Source: an uncultured Coprococcus sp. (lineage in GTDB: Bacteria > Bacillota_A > Clostridia > Lachnospirales > Lachnospiraceae). Taken from it: a DNA stretch of 6,320 bases. The stretch covers positions 1-6,320 of the forward strand of contig CAAGAB010000115.1 in the NCBI GenBank assembly GCA_900767685.1, in the 5' to 3' direction. The notes under the pieces were generated by a model. That model was not told where the DNA came from and did no database searches. It saw only the letters and a list, made by a program, of their open reading frames with translations. Below, piece after piece: positions 5,948 to 6,320 of this stretch (position 1 is its first letter; each line of letters begins with the position of its first letter). A program made the translations under genes and the position numbers.

Positions 5948-6028
5948 ATGACAAAAGCGGCAAAGATATATCTGGTGGTTCTCATATGGCTGTCGGCGCT
6001 GGTGCAGATTGCGGTACTTCTGATCTAG
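5948..6028 (+). CDS. 26-residue single-helix membrane peptide, hypothetical
   Basis: ATG 5948 is preceded by GGAGG (5937-5941) at a 6-base distance, an ideal translation signal. The peptide begins MTKAAKIYLVVLIWLS and continues as an unbroken hydrophobic run to its last residue, so residues 7-26 form one transmembrane helix with two lysines on the inner side. The codons (CTG, GTG, GCG) resemble those of the neighbouring genes. It ends at TAG 6026-6028. It could be a real small membrane protein, a type I toxin-like peptide, or the signal-anchor stub of a larger gene lost by decay; the bases after the stop show no clear continuation. I do not recognise a family. A promoter of its own is not obvious. 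Confidence 0.45.
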   Translation: MTKAAKIYLVVLIWLSALVQIAVLLI

Positions 6029-6038
6029 AATTTATTAA

Positions 6039-6060
6039 CGAGTAGCTGAATAGTGACTCG
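6039..6060 (+). other. stem-loop after the micro-ORF
   Basis: CGAGTAGCT (6039-6047) pairs with AGTGACTCG (6052-6060) around a GAAT loop, with one A/G mismatch and one G-T wobble. It lies 10 bases after the micro-ORF stop. The following bases (GATTTGACGG) are not a T-run, so it is not a standard terminator. Confidence 0.4.
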
Positions 6061-6130
6061 GATTTGACGGATTCAGTAAAATGTGACTGCCTCTTGAATG
6101 TAAAATCCAAAAATGATGTGATTAAATAGG

Positions 6131-6212
6131 TTTTAGAGAAATATAATACAAAAACGCATTATAATTCTCTAAAATATATATTTTATAAGGCGTTTTAGAG
6201 AATTATGAGGCG
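6131..6212. repeat. three related AT-rich segments forming alternative long hairpins
   Basis: Segment 1, TTTTAGAGAAATATAAT (6131-6147), is complementary at 16 of 17 positions to segment 2, ATTATAATTCTCTAAAA (6158-6174), with a 10-base loop. Segment 2, extended leftwards to 6155, is also complementary at 18 of 20 positions to segment 3 (6193-6212, starting TTTTAGAGAATTAT), with an 18-base loop; the inner 14 bases are perfect. The two hairpins share segment 2 and so exclude each other. It could be a small palindromic mobile element, a regulatory RNA switch or a cruciform site. No transposase or target-site duplication was identified. Confidence 0.8.
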
Positions 6213-6250
6213 GCATCATGATTGGAAGAAAATAAAATTATAAGGTGTTT
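6183..6250 (+). repeat. short direct repeat TTATAAGGyGTTT
   Basis: TTATAAGGCGTTT (6183-6195) and TTATAAGGTGTTT (6238-6250) match at 12 of 13 positions, 55 bases apart. The left copy overlaps the start of the third palindromic segment. This could be a decayed duplication edge or chance. Confidence 0.45.
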
Positions 6251-6286
6251 GTCTGTATTCTGGTGTATCAGCATAAATCTACGCAT

Positions 6287-6314
6287 AAAAAAGGAACTTG
6301 TATGACAGATTCCT
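6287..6314 (-). terminator. Rho-independent terminator for a leftward gene beyond the right edge
   Basis: On the - strand, AGGAATCTGT (complement of 6305-6314) pairs with ACAAGTTCCT (complement of 6292-6301) around a 3-base loop, with one mismatch and one wobble. The arm leads directly into a T-run from the As at 6287-6292. On the + strand there is no T-run after the stem. A gene on the - strand is therefore predicted just outside the window. Confidence 0.65.
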
Positions 6315-6320
6315 AAAATA

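Larger units (their letters stand above)
5811..6320. other. right-hand region without a large gene
   Basis: These 510 bases hold a small hairpin just after the membrane-protein gene, a 26-codon hydrophobic ORF with a good ribosome binding site, another hairpin, a set of three related AT-rich repeats in alternating orientation, a short direct repeat and a - strand terminator at the edge. No frame longer than about 75 codons has coding character, and I see no transposase, tRNA or rRNA. Confidence 0.7.

Noticed and set aside
5893..6045. Start-poor frame overlapping the micro-ORF in another register, with protein-like composition up to TAG 6043
   Set aside because: It has no ribosome-binding-site-linked start, resembles no family I recognise, and the overlapping 26-codon frame has the far better translation signal.
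6129..6212. GTTTTAGAG-like starts, reminiscent of type II CRISPR repeats or a tracrRNA anti-repeat
   Set aside because: Only two direct copies exist, they diverge after about 11-14 bases, there is no regular 36-base repeat with spacers, and no cas gene is present. The pattern is better described as overlapping inverted repeats.

Overview
The window reads as chromosomal DNA from a Gram-positive anaerobe of the class Clostridia, most plausibly a Lachnospiraceae-type gut bacterium. This is inference from three things: a V-type ATPase rotor subunit, strong AGGAGG-type ribosome binding sites, and the particular mix of GH32, TraX-family and M20 genes. No rRNA or other taxonomic marker is present. 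All recognisable genes lie on the + strand.

Layout. The left edge (1-575) is the 3' part of a V-type ATP synthase subunit D gene, presumably the tail of an ATPase operon lying to the left. A bidirectional-looking terminator follows (655-709). From 726 to 929 lies what I read as a decayed C-terminal end (TOBE domain) of a UgpC/MsmK-type sugar ABC transporter ATPase. A complete GH32 beta-fructosidase / sucrose-6-phosphate hydrolase gene (952-2409) comes immediately after it. A near-consensus promoter (TTGACA, 18 bp, TCTAAT) sits inside the last codons of the remnant, only just upstream of the hydrolase. The hydrolase is followed by a clear terminator (2536-2600).

A second transcription unit begins after a 464-base intergenic stretch holding an extended -10 promoter, an operator-like palindrome at the predicted transcription start and a leader of about 165 nt. 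It contains a TraX-family membrane protein (2874-3656), an M20-family amidohydrolase with all expected metal ligands (3683-4864) and an unrecognised membrane protein with five predicted helices (4917-5810). The gaps of 26 and 52 nt without a terminator suggest co-transcription, at least of the first two.

The right 510 bases hold no large gene. They contain a well-translated-looking 26-codon hydrophobic micro-ORF (5948-6028), several hairpins, a notable set of three related AT-rich segments that can form two mutually exclusive long hairpins (6131-6212), and a canonical terminator on the - strand at the edge (6287-6314), which predicts a leftward gene just outside the window.

No CRISPR array, tRNA, rRNA or transposase was seen. 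I found no convincing new multi-gene system. The most interesting signals are the transporter remnant reused as a promoter region, the nested palindromes near the right end and the micro-ORF beside them.
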